Shown piece after piece: positions 47,378-59,389 of a stretch of DNA of 64,000 nt. A program made the translations under genes and the position numbers. A model generated the notes under the pieces. It searched no databases. It saw nothing but the letters and a program-made list of their open reading frames with translations, and was not told the DNA's origin. Each line of letters starts with the position of its first letter. Within the stretch, counting starts at the first letter, position 1. The DNA comes from Corbicula japonica. Taxonomy: Eukaryota > Mollusca > Bivalvia > Venerida > Cyrenidae. Location of the stretch: the NCBI GenBank assembly GCA_038501625.1, contig JAZAYU010000262.1:496001-560000 (forward strand), in the 5' to 3' direction.

Positions 47378-48290
47378 TCACAGGTAAGTCTGGTAAATTG
47401 TCTCAGTTCCTGTTTTATCTTCTGTTGACAGACGTGGATATATCAGACGTATGATTCTATATACTGGTCTACGTGATGATGATGAGAGGGTTGTTTGTCC
47501 CTCTGCAGAAGAAACATTCTGCCCGGAAGTCTGAGCCGGCATCTCATTCAGTTCAATGTTCTTGGTCTTTGACGATTCATACTCACACAAACCTTTAGCA
47601 GAACAGAGTTTTGAAAAACATCCCCATTTTCGACAGAGGCACAACAAGGCAATTGCCAACGTTATCAACAAGAAAGTGCCAAATGATATTCCCCAATTTG
47701 GAATTTCAATTTCGCTTTCGTCTACCTGGTCTAAGTTATGTAACTCATTAATAAGGTGATCAAGTGGCATCTGGCGGATTTCTTTTAATTTCTCAGGCAA
47801 CTGAATAGAAGTGTAATTTTGAATTTTTTTTGGAAGGAAACAAACTAAGGCGATTTCTATGTTTAATTGGTTGCATTTTCAAATCATAGAAATTCTCGAC
47901 AATAGTTTCGCGTGTCTCATCCAAATATTGAACTTTTTTGTCTAAAGACTTAAATGCATTGACATACTCAACTTGGCGAGATTTCTCATAATATTTAACT
48001 ATGGCACTAACAAGCTCAGCGGCATTCTTAACGTCGACCTTAACTTTTATCAAAAATTCATCGAAAGGTTTAAGATCAACAACAATGCTTGCGAGCCATC
48101 TTGCACGACTTGTTAAAATTTCATTTATCTTCTGAAAGATAACGCTCTGCCTAATAAGAACAGACTCTGTTAAGCAAACAAGCTAAACGCCAAGTATGAA
48201 TGTTCTAATTTTCTGACAAATACAGAAAATAACTTGGGACTTCAACATTACAAAAACAAATATGTACAAAATGAACATTAGTGAAGCCAT
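47378..48290 (-). pseudogene. Env-like membrane glycoprotein gene, disrupted
   Basis: An ATG at 48290 starts a hydrophobic, signal-peptide-like stretch. A TAG near 48188 interrupts it. The frame continues through INEILTSRARWLASIVVDL to about 47800, shifts near an A8 run, and ends with a membrane anchor (FGTFLLITLAIALLCLC) and a ~75-residue cytoplasmic tail closing at 47378. The layout (signal, ectodomain, single anchor after pol) is that of env-like genes of LTR elements. Short for an env, so internal deletion is likely. Confidence 0.6.
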
Positions 48291-48906
48291 TAAAGCAAAC
48301 CACTCAATGCGTCCAATAAATTCTTCATCTTCTCACGTCTTGTTATCTTAGGGTGCTGCTGTTTACAATTTACAACAGCTGGCGTAATCTTACCGTTGAT
48401 AACAGACGTTTCTTTATTTGTATTCTCAGAAGCAATAGACGCCTCATTTATAGTGTTATCGGAAATAACACAGGTTTCATTCACTGTTTTATCTGGGAAA
48501 ACAGAAGTTCCATTTATGTTTAATGACTGCGAAACAGGTGTAGTTGATCGAGAAGAAAAATAACTGTCAGAATCAGATCCATTTTCAGAGGAATAATGGT
48601 CATGATTATCCCGTTCATTTATTCTTCTTTTCAACTCCATCAGCGGTATGTCAGATTCGTTATCTGAATTTTCTCTTTGTTTGCGGTATTTTTGGGCTAA
48701 CTGTGCTAATGGGATATTTTCTTCGTCATTCGTGTCGGAAGAACTTGATTCGTTACTGACAGGAGGTACAACATATTTTGTGTAGATCTTAAAGGACGAT
48801 TAGTTTGCTCTACCAATACGCGGTGGTACCTTTCAATTTTAAATACATGCTTATTGTATAAAAAGAGCATAGTCGCGTATGAACACGGTACTTCGATAAG
48901 CCTCAA
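48290..48906 (-). pseudogene. C-terminal tail of pol
   Basis: Two frames joined by a shift near 48770. The first ends in YHRVLVEQTNRPLRS. The second is acidic and Ser-rich with NIPLAQLAQKYRKQ and TRREKMKNLLDALSGLL, ending at TAA. The TAA overlaps the next ATG (TAATG). Read as the region after the integrase core; identity is inferred from position. Confidence 0.5.
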
Positions 48907-49403
48907 GGCAATTGTAATTCTACATTACAAATAAGGTTATATACACAAGCACGGAAACACAATTAAGATAATTGTTAATCAATTATGCAACTCATTCATT
49001 CACAGAAATTCTATAGTGCCAGCGTATTTAACGCCGTATGCATGAAAATGACATGCCTCCAAAACTGGAACACATTACAAATATGTAGCGTCAGCGTAAC
49101 CATCGCTGTAGACATATGACCATATGCCCTCCAAACAGAGCGCTACCGGTATATCGTTACAGAGGAAACCTACTTCACGAAATACCAAGGTCCTAATCCC
49201 AGACCTTCATCCTATATACGGTTCCTACTAACGTAGGGTATACATTAAAATATTCATTTGCATCCACTTATACAAACATTCGTACGTTGCTTTTTATTTT
49301 TATTTTTACTTTTTTCTATTTTTTATGTGTTTTTATTTTTTTAAACCTTAATTTGACCTAACAGTCTTGTCTTTTACTGTCAACCTTAGGTTCGCAAACG
49401 ATA
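48907..49403. other. Non-coding gap inside the LTR element
   Basis: Stands where the rest of gag and most of pol should be. Contains a T-rich tract (49290..49345). No RT or integrase motif is seen. Confidence 0.6.
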
Positions 49404-49640
49404 TTAAAAACTTATTTCTTTATTTGCCTGGTTTGCCACTAATGTTATACTTTCTTGAGTCATGCCAACCAAGAGAGCATACTTTTCAATACTTTTTATC
49501 CATTCTTTAAATTGTTTACTATCCCCATCAAAAGAAGAAACAACCTTGGCAACCCCTTGTGCACCCATAGTGGTGGATAATCCCGTCAATTTATCCCCTA
49601 AAGACCGAAAAATATTTACAAATTCTTCTTGTTCTGCCAT
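49404..49640 (-). pseudogene. Truncated gag (N-terminal 78 codons)
   Basis: Starts MAEQEEFVNIFRSLGDKL about 215 bases after the LTR. Contains SSFDGDSKQFKEWIKSIEKY, a typical start of the capsid region in metazoan LTR elements. A TAA at 49404 ends it far short of a full gag; the sequence beyond is not coding. Confidence 0.75.
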
Positions 49641-49854
49641 ATTTGCTAGAGTATAAAAGCGTACTCACGGTTGCAGTAGATATATCCAGGTTTATTAGAA
49701 ACTAAATTGAACAATGTCCAGCATTTCACAATTTACACGACAATGTCCAGCACTTTAGGATTTACACGATAATGTCCGGCATTTCATAGTGTCAGTTGGT
49801 CGCGACAAAACAGTCGACAAATCCTGGTCACGGCACCAAAATAGAATAACGTCT

Positions 49855-50388
49855 TGTAGCACTTTATTTCTCCTTGATCGTATAGTGGATTTTTAAATAA
49901 GAGAACACTGTCCTGTTTCTACCGTTTATTACTTCTATAAGTTACTACTAGCCCATCCAAAATATTCCGCGATTTATTATCTAAGTACCCAAAACTTTCT
50001 AAGACTCAACTTCTCCAGATCTAACCCAAAACTCAAAACTCTTCATGACTAGCTTTCCAAAACTTCCATAACTTAAGCTTTCTAGATCAAACCCCAAACT
50101 TATCGAAAAACTCTTCGAAAAACTAAACTTTCCGAGGCCTGCCAGGTGTTATGTACCTGTTCAAAATTTGATTGACAGGTAGACGCTCTCTAGCAGACTT
50201 GTTTAATCTGCCAGTGATAGCCAATGATAATTCTAGGAAAATTATTCTCCAGGTAAATTAGCATTGCTACTATCAGAAAGGCAAACAAAAGTGTTACGGT
50301 ATTAAAGAAGCGAATTACTAACAGTTTAAACTTGTTCATACTAAAATATTAATGTCCTGACCCCTATTTTGACCCCTATTTTGTTACA
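49855..50388 (-). repeat. 5' LTR
   Basis: 534 bases. By eye there is no difference from the 3' LTR, implying a young insertion or recent gene conversion. Confidence 0.92.
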
Positions 50389-51300
50389 TTCAATCATTCC
50401 TCTAAATACTCAAAAATATTGGCCAGTTTCGAGTACAATAAAGTCGGACGAAAACAGTTTATATAATATTAAAAGATGACAGTGACAATTATAGAAATTA
50501 TAACAATAGAAATTGGACCTTCAGAATAAAACAAATCTTAGAAAGCATTGGATTCTCGAACATTTGGAATAAACAATTGGTAATAGAAATTCCTCTTAAT
50601 TCAATTATACAACGAATTCATGATATGAACCGCCAATCTTGGTTCTCGGAAATTAATAATTCACGACGTCTTGAAGCGTATAGCTCGTTCACATTTTCTT
50701 AACAATTTGAAAACTATCTAGATTTTATACTTGAACCAAAATTCAGATATGCACTTATACGATTTCGTGTTTCATCCCACCAATTAGCAATTGAAACAGG
50801 TAGACATGAAAATATAGATAGAAACAACAGAATATGACGCAATTGTAATATGAACGTTTTGGAAACAGAGTATCATTTTCTATTAACTTGCCCCTTGTAC
50901 CGAAATTTAAAACGAAAATACTTTAAGCCGTACAACTGTCAGTGGCCAACTACTCGGAAATTTGAATCTTTAATGTCCACAAACTCTAAACGTACTAAGC
51001 TAAATGTAGCTAAATTTATTTGTTTCGCAAATAAGCTGCGGAGCGCTTATAGCAGTACAAATTGATAATAATTGTCAGGTGAATATATACCACATTTTTG
51101 TGTTCTAAGGTATTTCCTGCCTCTGTTAATGATATTCGTATTGTTTTATTTTCCACGACATTTCACTTTTATGTACTTTCTTACGTTTCGTAACAATAAA
51201 GCTGTCTCCACCATTGTTATACATTCTTTTGCAATATGTAGGCTATAAACATTGTATAATGTTTTAAGCTGAATAAACTTATGGTATGGTATGGTATTAT
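50389..51300 (+). pseudogene. 3' end of a non-LTR retrotransposon (LINE)
   Basis: Reads FRIKQILESIGFSNIW, then FILEPKFRYALIRFRVSSHQ, then CNMNVLETEYHFLLTCPLY, the C-terminal part of a LINE polyprotein with its Cys/His knuckle. In-frame TAA (about 50700) and TGA (50837) kill it. The 3' end is GCTGAATAAAC followed by a (TATGG)n tail at 51280..51299, typical of LINE insertion. The LTR element ends directly at its left edge. Confidence 0.75.
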
Positions 51301-52071
51301 AACAATTTAACTATTAAAATAATCAGTTTCAAAAACTTGAATGACGGTGTCTTAGCAAGTCCAAAAGGGAAACACTTTTTCGATTAAGAGTTAAGAATAA
51401 TATTTATTTGAATCTCACAATTTATCACAATTTATATATTCAATTAGGATATACTGCCTAAGTAGTTATCTTTAACACAAACTTTGCATTTTTAAAAATT
51501 CCTGTGTCTATATTTACAAATATTTAAAGTGTTCGAACGTACCACTGTCATTTTTAATTATTTAAACGTACCCCCCCCCCCCGTTTAGGACTGTGTTGTC
51601 CGAAGATAGAATAGCAGATCGATTTAGTTTTATAATCAAGTGAACAAGTATAAACGGCCTGACTTTATGAGTTATTGAAAATCAATAAGCATTGCTGTTT
51701 AGTTTTCTAAATTATTATCGGAACCATGACAATTGCTTTAGCCGAAAACTAGGCTTGTATACTCTAGTTCACCCTATATAAAGTTCTATAAATTCCTCAA
51801 TTTTTTACTTACTAGGTAAATGAAATTTTCAGGCTTGTTAGACAAAAGGTTATGCCGATAGCAGACATTTATATAACGTGTTTACACATGTCAATATGAG
51901 TCCTGAAAAAACTATTGCATTACATTTTTAACACCCCTCGTAGTAGTAACGAAACCATGTTCACGAAACGATATAGGAAGTTAGACCAGGTCTTAACGAT
52001 TCTATCAGGAGTAATATGCTAAACAATATCTGTAAAAAACTTCATAAGTACAACAAGAGGTAAAGGTTTTT
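51301..52071. other. No gene seen; 12-base C run at 51571
   Basis: A TATTAAAATAATCAGTTTCA at 51313 matches the Naiad 3' end (about 10003..10022) and may be a minute relic. Otherwise AT-rich. Confidence 0.4.
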
Positions 52072-52812
52072 ATTATTTTTCAATGAGATTGGTGAGCTTG
52101 TCTCTTATTCAATTATGAGTACATGTACATGTAAGTGAAATGTACATAGAACGCCTGAAAATCGTTTGCTTTAGGCTTGTTGTTTTTTAAAAGAACAGAA
52201 CAAATTTTGGCTAGTGGTTTCAATAACCTGTGTCATAAGAAATGACATGTTTTATAGATGTACGACACAGAGATGGTTATTCAGTAACTGTTCAAGAACT
52301 GTACTTGGCAATAAATCGTTCTCTACTCATTCATTTTCCATAGACTTACTTTGAAAGGTCTAGCCTATGTGGCGTTTTACAATGACCTTCGAAAAAGGAA
52401 CTACATTACTGCCACGAGCAGCACAGGGTACATTATTAAAAGAAGTCAAAACATTATTCACCTACTCATTATTTTGCCATCAGATTCTGAATTCAGTCAC
52501 TCTGGACATCAGGGTAACCAAAGCTAAACGATAAGAAAAGACCAAAACTTTCAGACGAAACAGACCCTTAAAAAGTTTATTGTCAATTTCAAACTTAATT
52601 AAGACAAATATTTAAATTTATAATGTAAGATAATATCTACAAAAAGAGCTTGTCTAGAAATTATTCTCCGTAGCGTTCCTAGACAAAATTAGCCAATCAC
52701 ATCCCCGCGTTCAGAATTAAGTGGCCTCTGACCTATAGGCAACCATGACGTAGTAGGTATTTTACCTTGTTTTGGTTTAACAGTAAGTTTTTCATAGAAG
52801 ACGATTATAACA
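52072..52812 (-). pseudogene. Naiad reverse-transcriptase relic
   Basis: 52075..52330 aligns with 11415..11700 of the intact element: TCAATGAGA.TGGT.AG.TTGTCTC, AACGCC.GAAAAT, GCTAGTGGTTTCAA, CAAGAACT...GGCAATAAATC. 52735..52800 aligns with 11730..11795 (GTAGTAGGTATTTTACCTTG). About 390 unrelated bases separate the two, so it is interrupted. Minus orientation, many stops and indels. Confidence 0.8.
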
Positions 52813-52831
52813 AAAATGGTTTGTTGCTTTA

Positions 52832-53467
52832 AGCCTGTCTCACACAGAACACACGGCTTATACGGTTGGCCACCCGTGTAAACCGTACATACAACCGAAC
52901 CAACCGTGGCCTTATCCGAGTTACACCCGGGCCATTCGAGTGTATCCGTGAAAGCCGTGTATGATTTTTAAAACTTTTAAAAACTGACACGGGTGCCATG
53001 TCCGTGTATGATCGTATATCGATCGTACAAGACCGTGAGAGACCGTACGAGACCGTATATACAACCGCACATGAAGTTCACTCCACTAGTGAGCTCAACC
53101 GTGTCAATATCGTATATAAATCGTATCGAACAAAAGTCGGTGGGACCGTATGTAAACCCTGTAAATGTCCAGTTAATCGAGTAAAAAGTCGTGTTTAATC
53201 GTACTAGGCCGTAACAGACCATACTAGACCGTACTTGGAACTGTACAACAATCGTATGAAAATCGTTTAGAAATCGTGTTCAAACCGTTACAAACCTTGC
53301 TTGACCGAGTATATCCGTACTTTGTTCGTACATATTCGTGCTACATTCGAGTCTAAATCATACTAACTCATCCCCAGGAGCTCAATACTCGTACCAGTCA
53401 ACCCGTGTATAACCGAATATACCGTATTGGAACCGTGTGCCCAACCGTGTTCTGTGTGCGACGGGCT
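52832..53467. mobile_element. MITE with TTA duplication and CGTA-rich interior
   Basis: The ends AGCCTGTCTCACACAGAACAC and its inverted, slightly diverged partner are flanked by TTA (52829..52831, 53468..53470), the target duplication typical of PIF/Harbinger elements. The interior is built of many short CCGTAC/CGTATA/AACCGT motifs on both strands. The open frames on both strands come from it. Confidence 0.75.
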
Positions 53468-53570
53468 TTAGCATGTGGTATTATTACTAATACCATCTTG
53501 GATGAACAGTTTCAAACGGATTATATTAATGCTGGAGTATTTCGTAATGACCTATAGAGTCCATTGCCAA

Positions 53571-53880
53571 CTAGCCTTTGATCGATACAAAATCCGATGC
53601 AAATGCTAAATAAAGAAGTGCAGTTATGGTTGGGATAGATGTCATATTAAGCAGAGAAAATAAAAGAATCCTATCAATAGCATAGCTGACTTCTTTCCAG
53701 GTGATGCCATTTTCCTCGTCATTGGCTACGTGTTCTTGTACCATATCTTGAACTGGCACTATGTCGGCGTTTACGGGATAAACCTTGGTCAAACGGTTAT
53801 CTTTATTTAATGACCCAACCTCAGGTGTATTTGAACGTGTAGTATCAGTAACTCCGCCAACAATACTCCGCTTACAAGAT
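53571..53880 (-). CDS. Cys-loop (nicotinic-type) receptor last exon with M4 (exon B)
   Basis: The exon begins after a CTGCAG acceptor at 53880 (one base completing a codon) and ends with TAG at 53571. It encodes part of the M3-M4 cytoplasmic loop, an acidic EHVANDEENGITWKEVSYAI segment and DRILLFSLLNMTSIPTITAL, the M4 helix of pentameric ligand-gated channels. Ligand-binding domain and M1-M3 are not found within the window, so this is either the 3' end of a gene with long introns or an orphan fragment. Confidence 0.6.
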
Positions 53881-53958
53881 CTGCAGCGCGTTATTCGAAT
53901 AATATGTTTTTACCGCACCGGAATGGGTTTAGTTTCGCTCCTATGGTAGATCACTAAA

Positions 53959-54133
53959 TTAAAAATAACCAAGGTAACGGTTCCCATACAGATCATCATG
54001 CAGAACATTACGTACATGCACATAATTTTTCTTTTCAAACTTCATGATAGCGCATAATATGACTATGACGGAAAAGCCAGTAAAATGTATAAATAATGAA
54101 AAAAATGACCTGTCTATCACAGAAACTAAATAA
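53959..54133 (-). CDS. Cys-loop receptor last exon with M4 (exon A)
   Basis: A TTGTTTTGTAG acceptor is followed by YLVSVIDRSFFSLFIHFTGF and a hydrophobic run to CAIM, then a short polar tail to TAA at 53959. VIDRSFF plus hydrophobic helix is the M4 signature of nicotinic-type channels. The acceptor phase equals that of exon B 80 bases downstream. The two could be tandem duplicates or alternative 3' exons, although B starts further upstream in the protein. Confidence 0.55.
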
Positions 54134-55930
54134 CTACAAAACAATGTGCTGATGATATATTAACAGAATAGATTATCGAATGTCAAATATGGAAAGGTTC
54201 AATAAAACTTTAATACTCGTATTATTGTCAATAATGAAAACAATCACAAATATTTGAACAACCAATATTTGTAAATAAGTGTAGCTCCGTCGGTCCTATA
54301 AATCATCGACTTCATGTAATAGCAATGTTGAAATGTCTGCGCAAGAAAATGATTAACAAAATTCCCAATTATGGAAAACAAAATAAATGTCATGGCAATT
54401 ATTTTTATTTTAACGAATGCCAAGCAGGTATTTGAAAAAGCTACTCTGATTGAGAATTTTTATATATTTTCATTTTAACATGTTGAAACCACGTTAAGAA
54501 ATCTTAAGGAACAAAAACAGCAACAACACAGAAAATAGATGTTTACAGAAGTCACAAATGAACGTACATGTTATTCTGGACCCTTTTTATCCATTAACAT
54601 GCCTTGAAAATTATTTAAAGGCTTCCTAAAGTAATCCATTAACTCTAATAATTAACATGTGGTTTTCAGAATAAGGATAAATTTAAATATGTTGCTGTAA
54701 ATCTCTCTACATCGTTCTACACTCGGCAACTCATTAAAAAAGGTATTCTGACTTTTTCGGCTAAAATTCTGGCACTATCTATTTCTCCATTCTATACCGC
54801 TGTATCTACCGGGTAAACACAACATTGCTCAATGTCTCTAAGTTAATACTTGTTTGTTATATATATTTCAACAAAAATGGCGGTATTATTTATAAAGGCG
54901 AATCATTGTGATAATATTATGTGTTTGCAAAGTCTTTGCATTTATAATTTATTTTTGTTTACTGCGCATTCCTCGATAAAAATGAAATCACTGTGTTCTC
55001 ATGTATTCTTGTAATAAATATTACAAGTGACAAATAAGACAAAAGGAAGGAATATTTCTGAGCTTTAAAGTTACAGAACAAGTACAAAAGGCTCTTGATT
55101 TTGGAAGGCCTGAAAGACGACAAATTACCCTAATCGCGACCACTAAATAGTGTTAGGACCCTTAAACGCACGTTATCAAGGCTCAAACAATGTTCAACGT
55201 CGTTAAAGCGTAATAGGTAGACGCGACGAGATAATATAACGTTGGATTAGTTTGACTTGTGTAGGACCCGGTTCAGGGTGCTTTATATGTCAAAACCTAT
55301 CTATATAGGTAACATGCAAATGAACCATTACCAACGTTGAATAATCTAATGGCAGAAAAGAGAGACAATTAGTTAAAAAGAAGCAAAAAGCAATTAGGAC
55401 AATTCAATATGTTAGTTTACGAGAATATATGAAGCTGAGCGTGAAATCGTACATATGGAGGAATCATATGTGAACTTGACTCTCATATGGTGCCTGTTGG
55501 CAAAGAAAAGACATTGGGATGCATGTACCATTTGGGAAAGGAGGAATATTAATTTAAGTCTATGCCGGATTAGAAAAACGATTTGCTCGTAATGCGTCTT
55601 TGAGTAAGACAACTTGCTGTATCATAACGGGCAGCAGGTCAAACGCCCAATGATATCCTCAAGGGAAAAAAACATACAAGAAAAACTCACCAATATTGTG
55701 GTGGATTTTTGCAAGAATATGCTTTGGTTACAATATCTTGAATTGTGCAAACAATACAGGACAAGTGACACTTCGTATCGATTTAATTTACGCTGAGAAA
55801 GGTTGTCCGATTTCAACCATATCACGCGGATTTCACCCTAAAGAGCTGATTCGGGATGATAAGTAGATTCGAGCTATATTTTTATAATTCATTTATTGAA
55901 CTACTAAGGTAATTATCATTTAATTAGCAC
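54134..55930. other. No gene seen
   Basis: No further receptor exons could be recognised. AT-rich non-coding sequence with short unsupported frames. Confidence 0.4.
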
Positions 55931-56639
55931 ATACCTTATATCCATAGGATTTTCAGGAGGACAAATGTGAAGTGTAAGGCGGCAATTACTGCAAATGAGT
56001 GGGGAAATGACAAGTTTAATGCTTTAGAGGCAGCGAAGGACAGCGAGAATGAAAGGTCCATCATTTACATAGGGTATCAGGATTGTGATGAAAATGAATG
56101 CAACAAATGCAACAAATATTACGAGCGATGAAAATGGAATGACATCTGACACATTTATATAAAATAGCAATATGGGCTGCTACATGCAAAGTGTAGGTCT
56201 ATTCGGATATCAGCACGTTTCGGATACGTGTCAATAACACTACTGTATGATAAATTTTAGTTTTAGTTTTGAATTCGCGCACTGGTCTGAGCGCGAAAAT
56301 TAATCCAAAGCGAAATTAAATGATACCACAGTAAATTGTTTTGCAAAATTGATTTTTTAACTCGAAGTAACTTACAGTTCTTGTTTCATTTAAGAGTTGT
56401 ATTCGCAGTTTCTGCCTGAAATCTTTTTCGGCGACTTGATGTTCAGTTTTTTAAAAGTATTTGCGATGGGTAACGGCCATCATAAAAAATAGCGAATAAA
56501 TTAACGCATTCCGTAGCCAGTCCAGTGACGACCAGATGTTGCAATATACACCAGCAAATACACTGTTGTAATAAAAAAAAGACCTAAAACGTTCAGAATG
56601 TGTGGAACAAGTTACACCCAACCTAATGTGTGATGGCTT

Positions 56640-57960
56640 TTAAAAGGTAGGTCTCAATCGATTCCATTGACCGATCCTATGCTTGAGGAGAAAACATTGG
56701 CTTCGCTAAAAAAACTAGAAATAGAAGATGTTAAGGCATCTTACATGTGGCTTAGCCGATTCCGTCAGCGGTATAACTTAAACTTCGCATCTGTCTGCAG
56801 ATAAAGTGGTTCTGTGTCAGAAAAAATGTTAACGATTAGTGTGATGAATTACCTGACATAATCAGCGGTCATTTGAGTTGGAACATATTCAATATAGATG
56901 AAACAGGTTTTTTTCTATCGTGCACTAACAGACAAGTCTTTGAATATCCGTGGAACTGACTGTAATGGCGGAAAAAAATCTAAGGTACGATTAACTGTTT
57001 CGCTCTGTGTGAACATGAGAGGAGGTTTCCATATGTACTTGGTGATTGGCAAGTCCGCATTACCCAGATGTTTCAGGAATCTAAAAGCAGAAAGTATCCA
57101 TGTGACTTGGAATTACATTTAACAGACCTGGATGAATGCAGACTTATGAGCAGAGAATGGGCTAAAAACTTCAACGCACACTGGCATGTAGAGCTTCCAG
57201 TGGACAATGCACCCGCGCAACCTCCTGACCTGAAACTGTCCAAGTGTTTTCGCCTGCAAACACGACCTCAAGACTTCAACCGCTATATCAAGGTATCATA
57301 CAAAATCTCAAACAGCTGTATCGCAAAAACACTGTTACGATCAGTGATTGCAAAGATCCATGAAAAGGAGACAGCAGTGCCGAGGCAGTTTCAAGGGTGT
57401 AACAGTGCTGGATGCAATCAAGTGGATAAGTCAGTCAATAAAGGAAATCTCACCAGATACTGTTAGAACGTGCTTTGGCAAAGCTGAAATAAAGAAGCCA
57501 CAGTGCAAGGAAGGAGTTCGCTGATGACAATGTCAGGCAGAACTGGTTCAGCTTCTTGCTGTTATGAGAAACAAGGAACACATTGACAGTGATATGAGTG
57601 CAGAGGATTTTATTCATGTTGATTGTGACACTGATGTGTGCGACAGTGAAATAAGTGAAACTGGGAGCAAGAACTTGTAAAGAAGCACACCGAACATCAG
57701 GAGATACATGTAGCTAATGCTGAGAATGGTGATGAATCATGTTACACAGCCGCAGTGAGTTATTATGTTCCACCAAGAGGCATTAAGATAAGTTGACCAG
57801 CTGAAACTGCAGCTCTGCTTAAACATTGGTTTTGCTGAACTTCTGAAAACAATTAATAAAACACAGGATGAACTGGAAATTCAAGCATTATATCGGGTTG
57901 TTCTGCCTCACAAACACAACTGGTGAAATTCATGGCAAGTGACGTAAAAATTGATATATT
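56640..57960 (+). pseudogene. Tigger/pogo-type transposase relic
   Basis: In order: MWLSRFRQRYNLNFASVC (end of the DNA-binding region), SWNIFNIDETGFFYRAL (first catalytic Asp), GGKKSKVRLTVSLCVNM, LVIGKSALPRCFRNL, then after a frameshift near 57070 VELPVDNAPAQPPDLKLS (second catalytic Asp region) and a degenerate end with LDAIKWISQSIKE near 57415. Several stops and at least two frameshifts. The family normally carries CENP-B-like DNA binding plus a DDD nuclease. No TIRs found. Confidence 0.85.
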
Positions 57961-59389
57961 TAAGTTTCAGAAACACTTAGAAAGTGATTCTGTTACAGTT
58001 TCAGACTGAGTGTGAATACTCATTGCACGAACTTTGATGCCATAATAATAAAAAGATTTGGTTTTAAAAAGCTCACCAGATGAGTATTATTTTACTGTTT
58101 GCCTTTGTAGAACATGTGTAAAATGAGAATAAGTACATTTATATTTTTGCATGTATTTAACATAATTGCGTAAAATTAAAATAAGTAAACTTATAAATTT
58201 TGTCTAATTTATTACATTATACTAGATCAATAGGCAAATTAACACCATATAGTCTGTCGAATCAACGATAGATTAAGGTTGTCGAACAGAAGATGTAATG
58301 GACAGAAACCGGGGATATAAAACCACTGTTAAGGACATCCCGCTAAAATTAAAATTGTAATGTTCACAAAGATGTCAGTATTTTAAGATATATAATAGGA
58401 CCTTCTGAACATAAAGTTGACGAAAATATTCGGGTATGTACAATAAAGTTTTTGAAAAGACACATTTCAGGTGGTGTTTATTAGTTTTTAAAAAATGCTG
58501 GTACCGACTAACAGCTTTGCAGAGTTGCTTTCTTAAAAAAAGCAACAATTCGTCAACTATTGATGTTCGAAATGAGTTTTAAATAAACCTTCTAATCAAC
58601 TTAATATAAAGCCAGATGTGTGAGGAAGTAAATCATCGTTGGCATTAAAAACTAATTTCTTGCATACCGGATACGTGTTTCCACGTGATTTACCGGTGAA
58701 GGAAAATGTTATCATTTCTCTAGTGAAAAACCTCGATAGGAAAAAAAGGTTTGCGTAAGCGTAAACGTTTAGAAAATAAGCTTTGCGTAAACGTCAATAT
58801 TTCGACGTAAACAAAATTTAGCTTGCATACATAATAACATATACACAAATGTTATCAAAGTAAAGTAAAAGGTATGCTAGAAAAATTATCTTGCATAATA
58901 TATTCTGTTAAGATAGAACATTCTGTAACCTCGGGTGAACTGTTTTGTCGGGAACTCGACAGAGTCTTGTTTACGCAAATCTGAAAATTTTAACACATCT
59001 CTTGTAACTTTTCTTAGAGTACTTTGCAAAGAATCTCGAGAGTGAGTGCATATTAGAGCACGATTTAAACAGCATTAATTCACCCAGCTTTCTCACAACA
59101 TGCAACTTATGTTTTGACAACTTTTATATCAAATGTGTTCTCCTTCTTATTTCGATCACAATCATACTCCACAAATTAATAAATACAACTCGACTATCTA
59201 GACAATCAGCATGATCAAAGCACAAACAACCCTTGCATCTAAATAAGCCTTTAAATTCAACACAAACATTTGTCAAAAATGGTGGGTGAGAAGACGTTTG
59301 TCAAAAATGGTGAGAATACGTTTGTCAATAATGGTGAGAAGACGGTTTCCATAATAAAGCGAAACAATGAATACTGACGGCAGGAAAAA
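57961..59389. other. No gene seen
   Basis: AT-rich non-coding sequence. Includes three near repeats of ACGTTTGTCAAAAATGGTGAGAA at 59283..59345. Confidence 0.45.

Larger units (their letters stand above)
46181..50388 (-). mobile_element. LTR retrotransposon with env-like gene, pol largely deleted
   Basis: Two 534-bp LTRs (TGTAAC...CTACA on the minus strand) flank 3140 bases. After the 5' LTR comes a primer-binding-site candidate (TGGTGCCGTGACCAGGATT, about 49834..49816). A purine-rich AGTGGTGGACGAA precedes the 3' LTR. Order on the minus strand: leader, gag start, gap, pol C-terminal tail, env-like gene. Protease, RT and most of integrase are absent, so the copy is non-autonomous. No target-site duplication is evident. 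Ty3/Gypsy-like by layout (inference). Confidence 0.88.

Noticed and set aside
46176..50393. Target-site duplication of the LTR element
   Set aside because: CATCA on the left and TTCAA on the right do not match, so I do not claim one.
52993..53222. Overlapping frames on both strands at 53 kb
   Set aside because: They arise from the CGTA-word interior of a MITE and have no domain.
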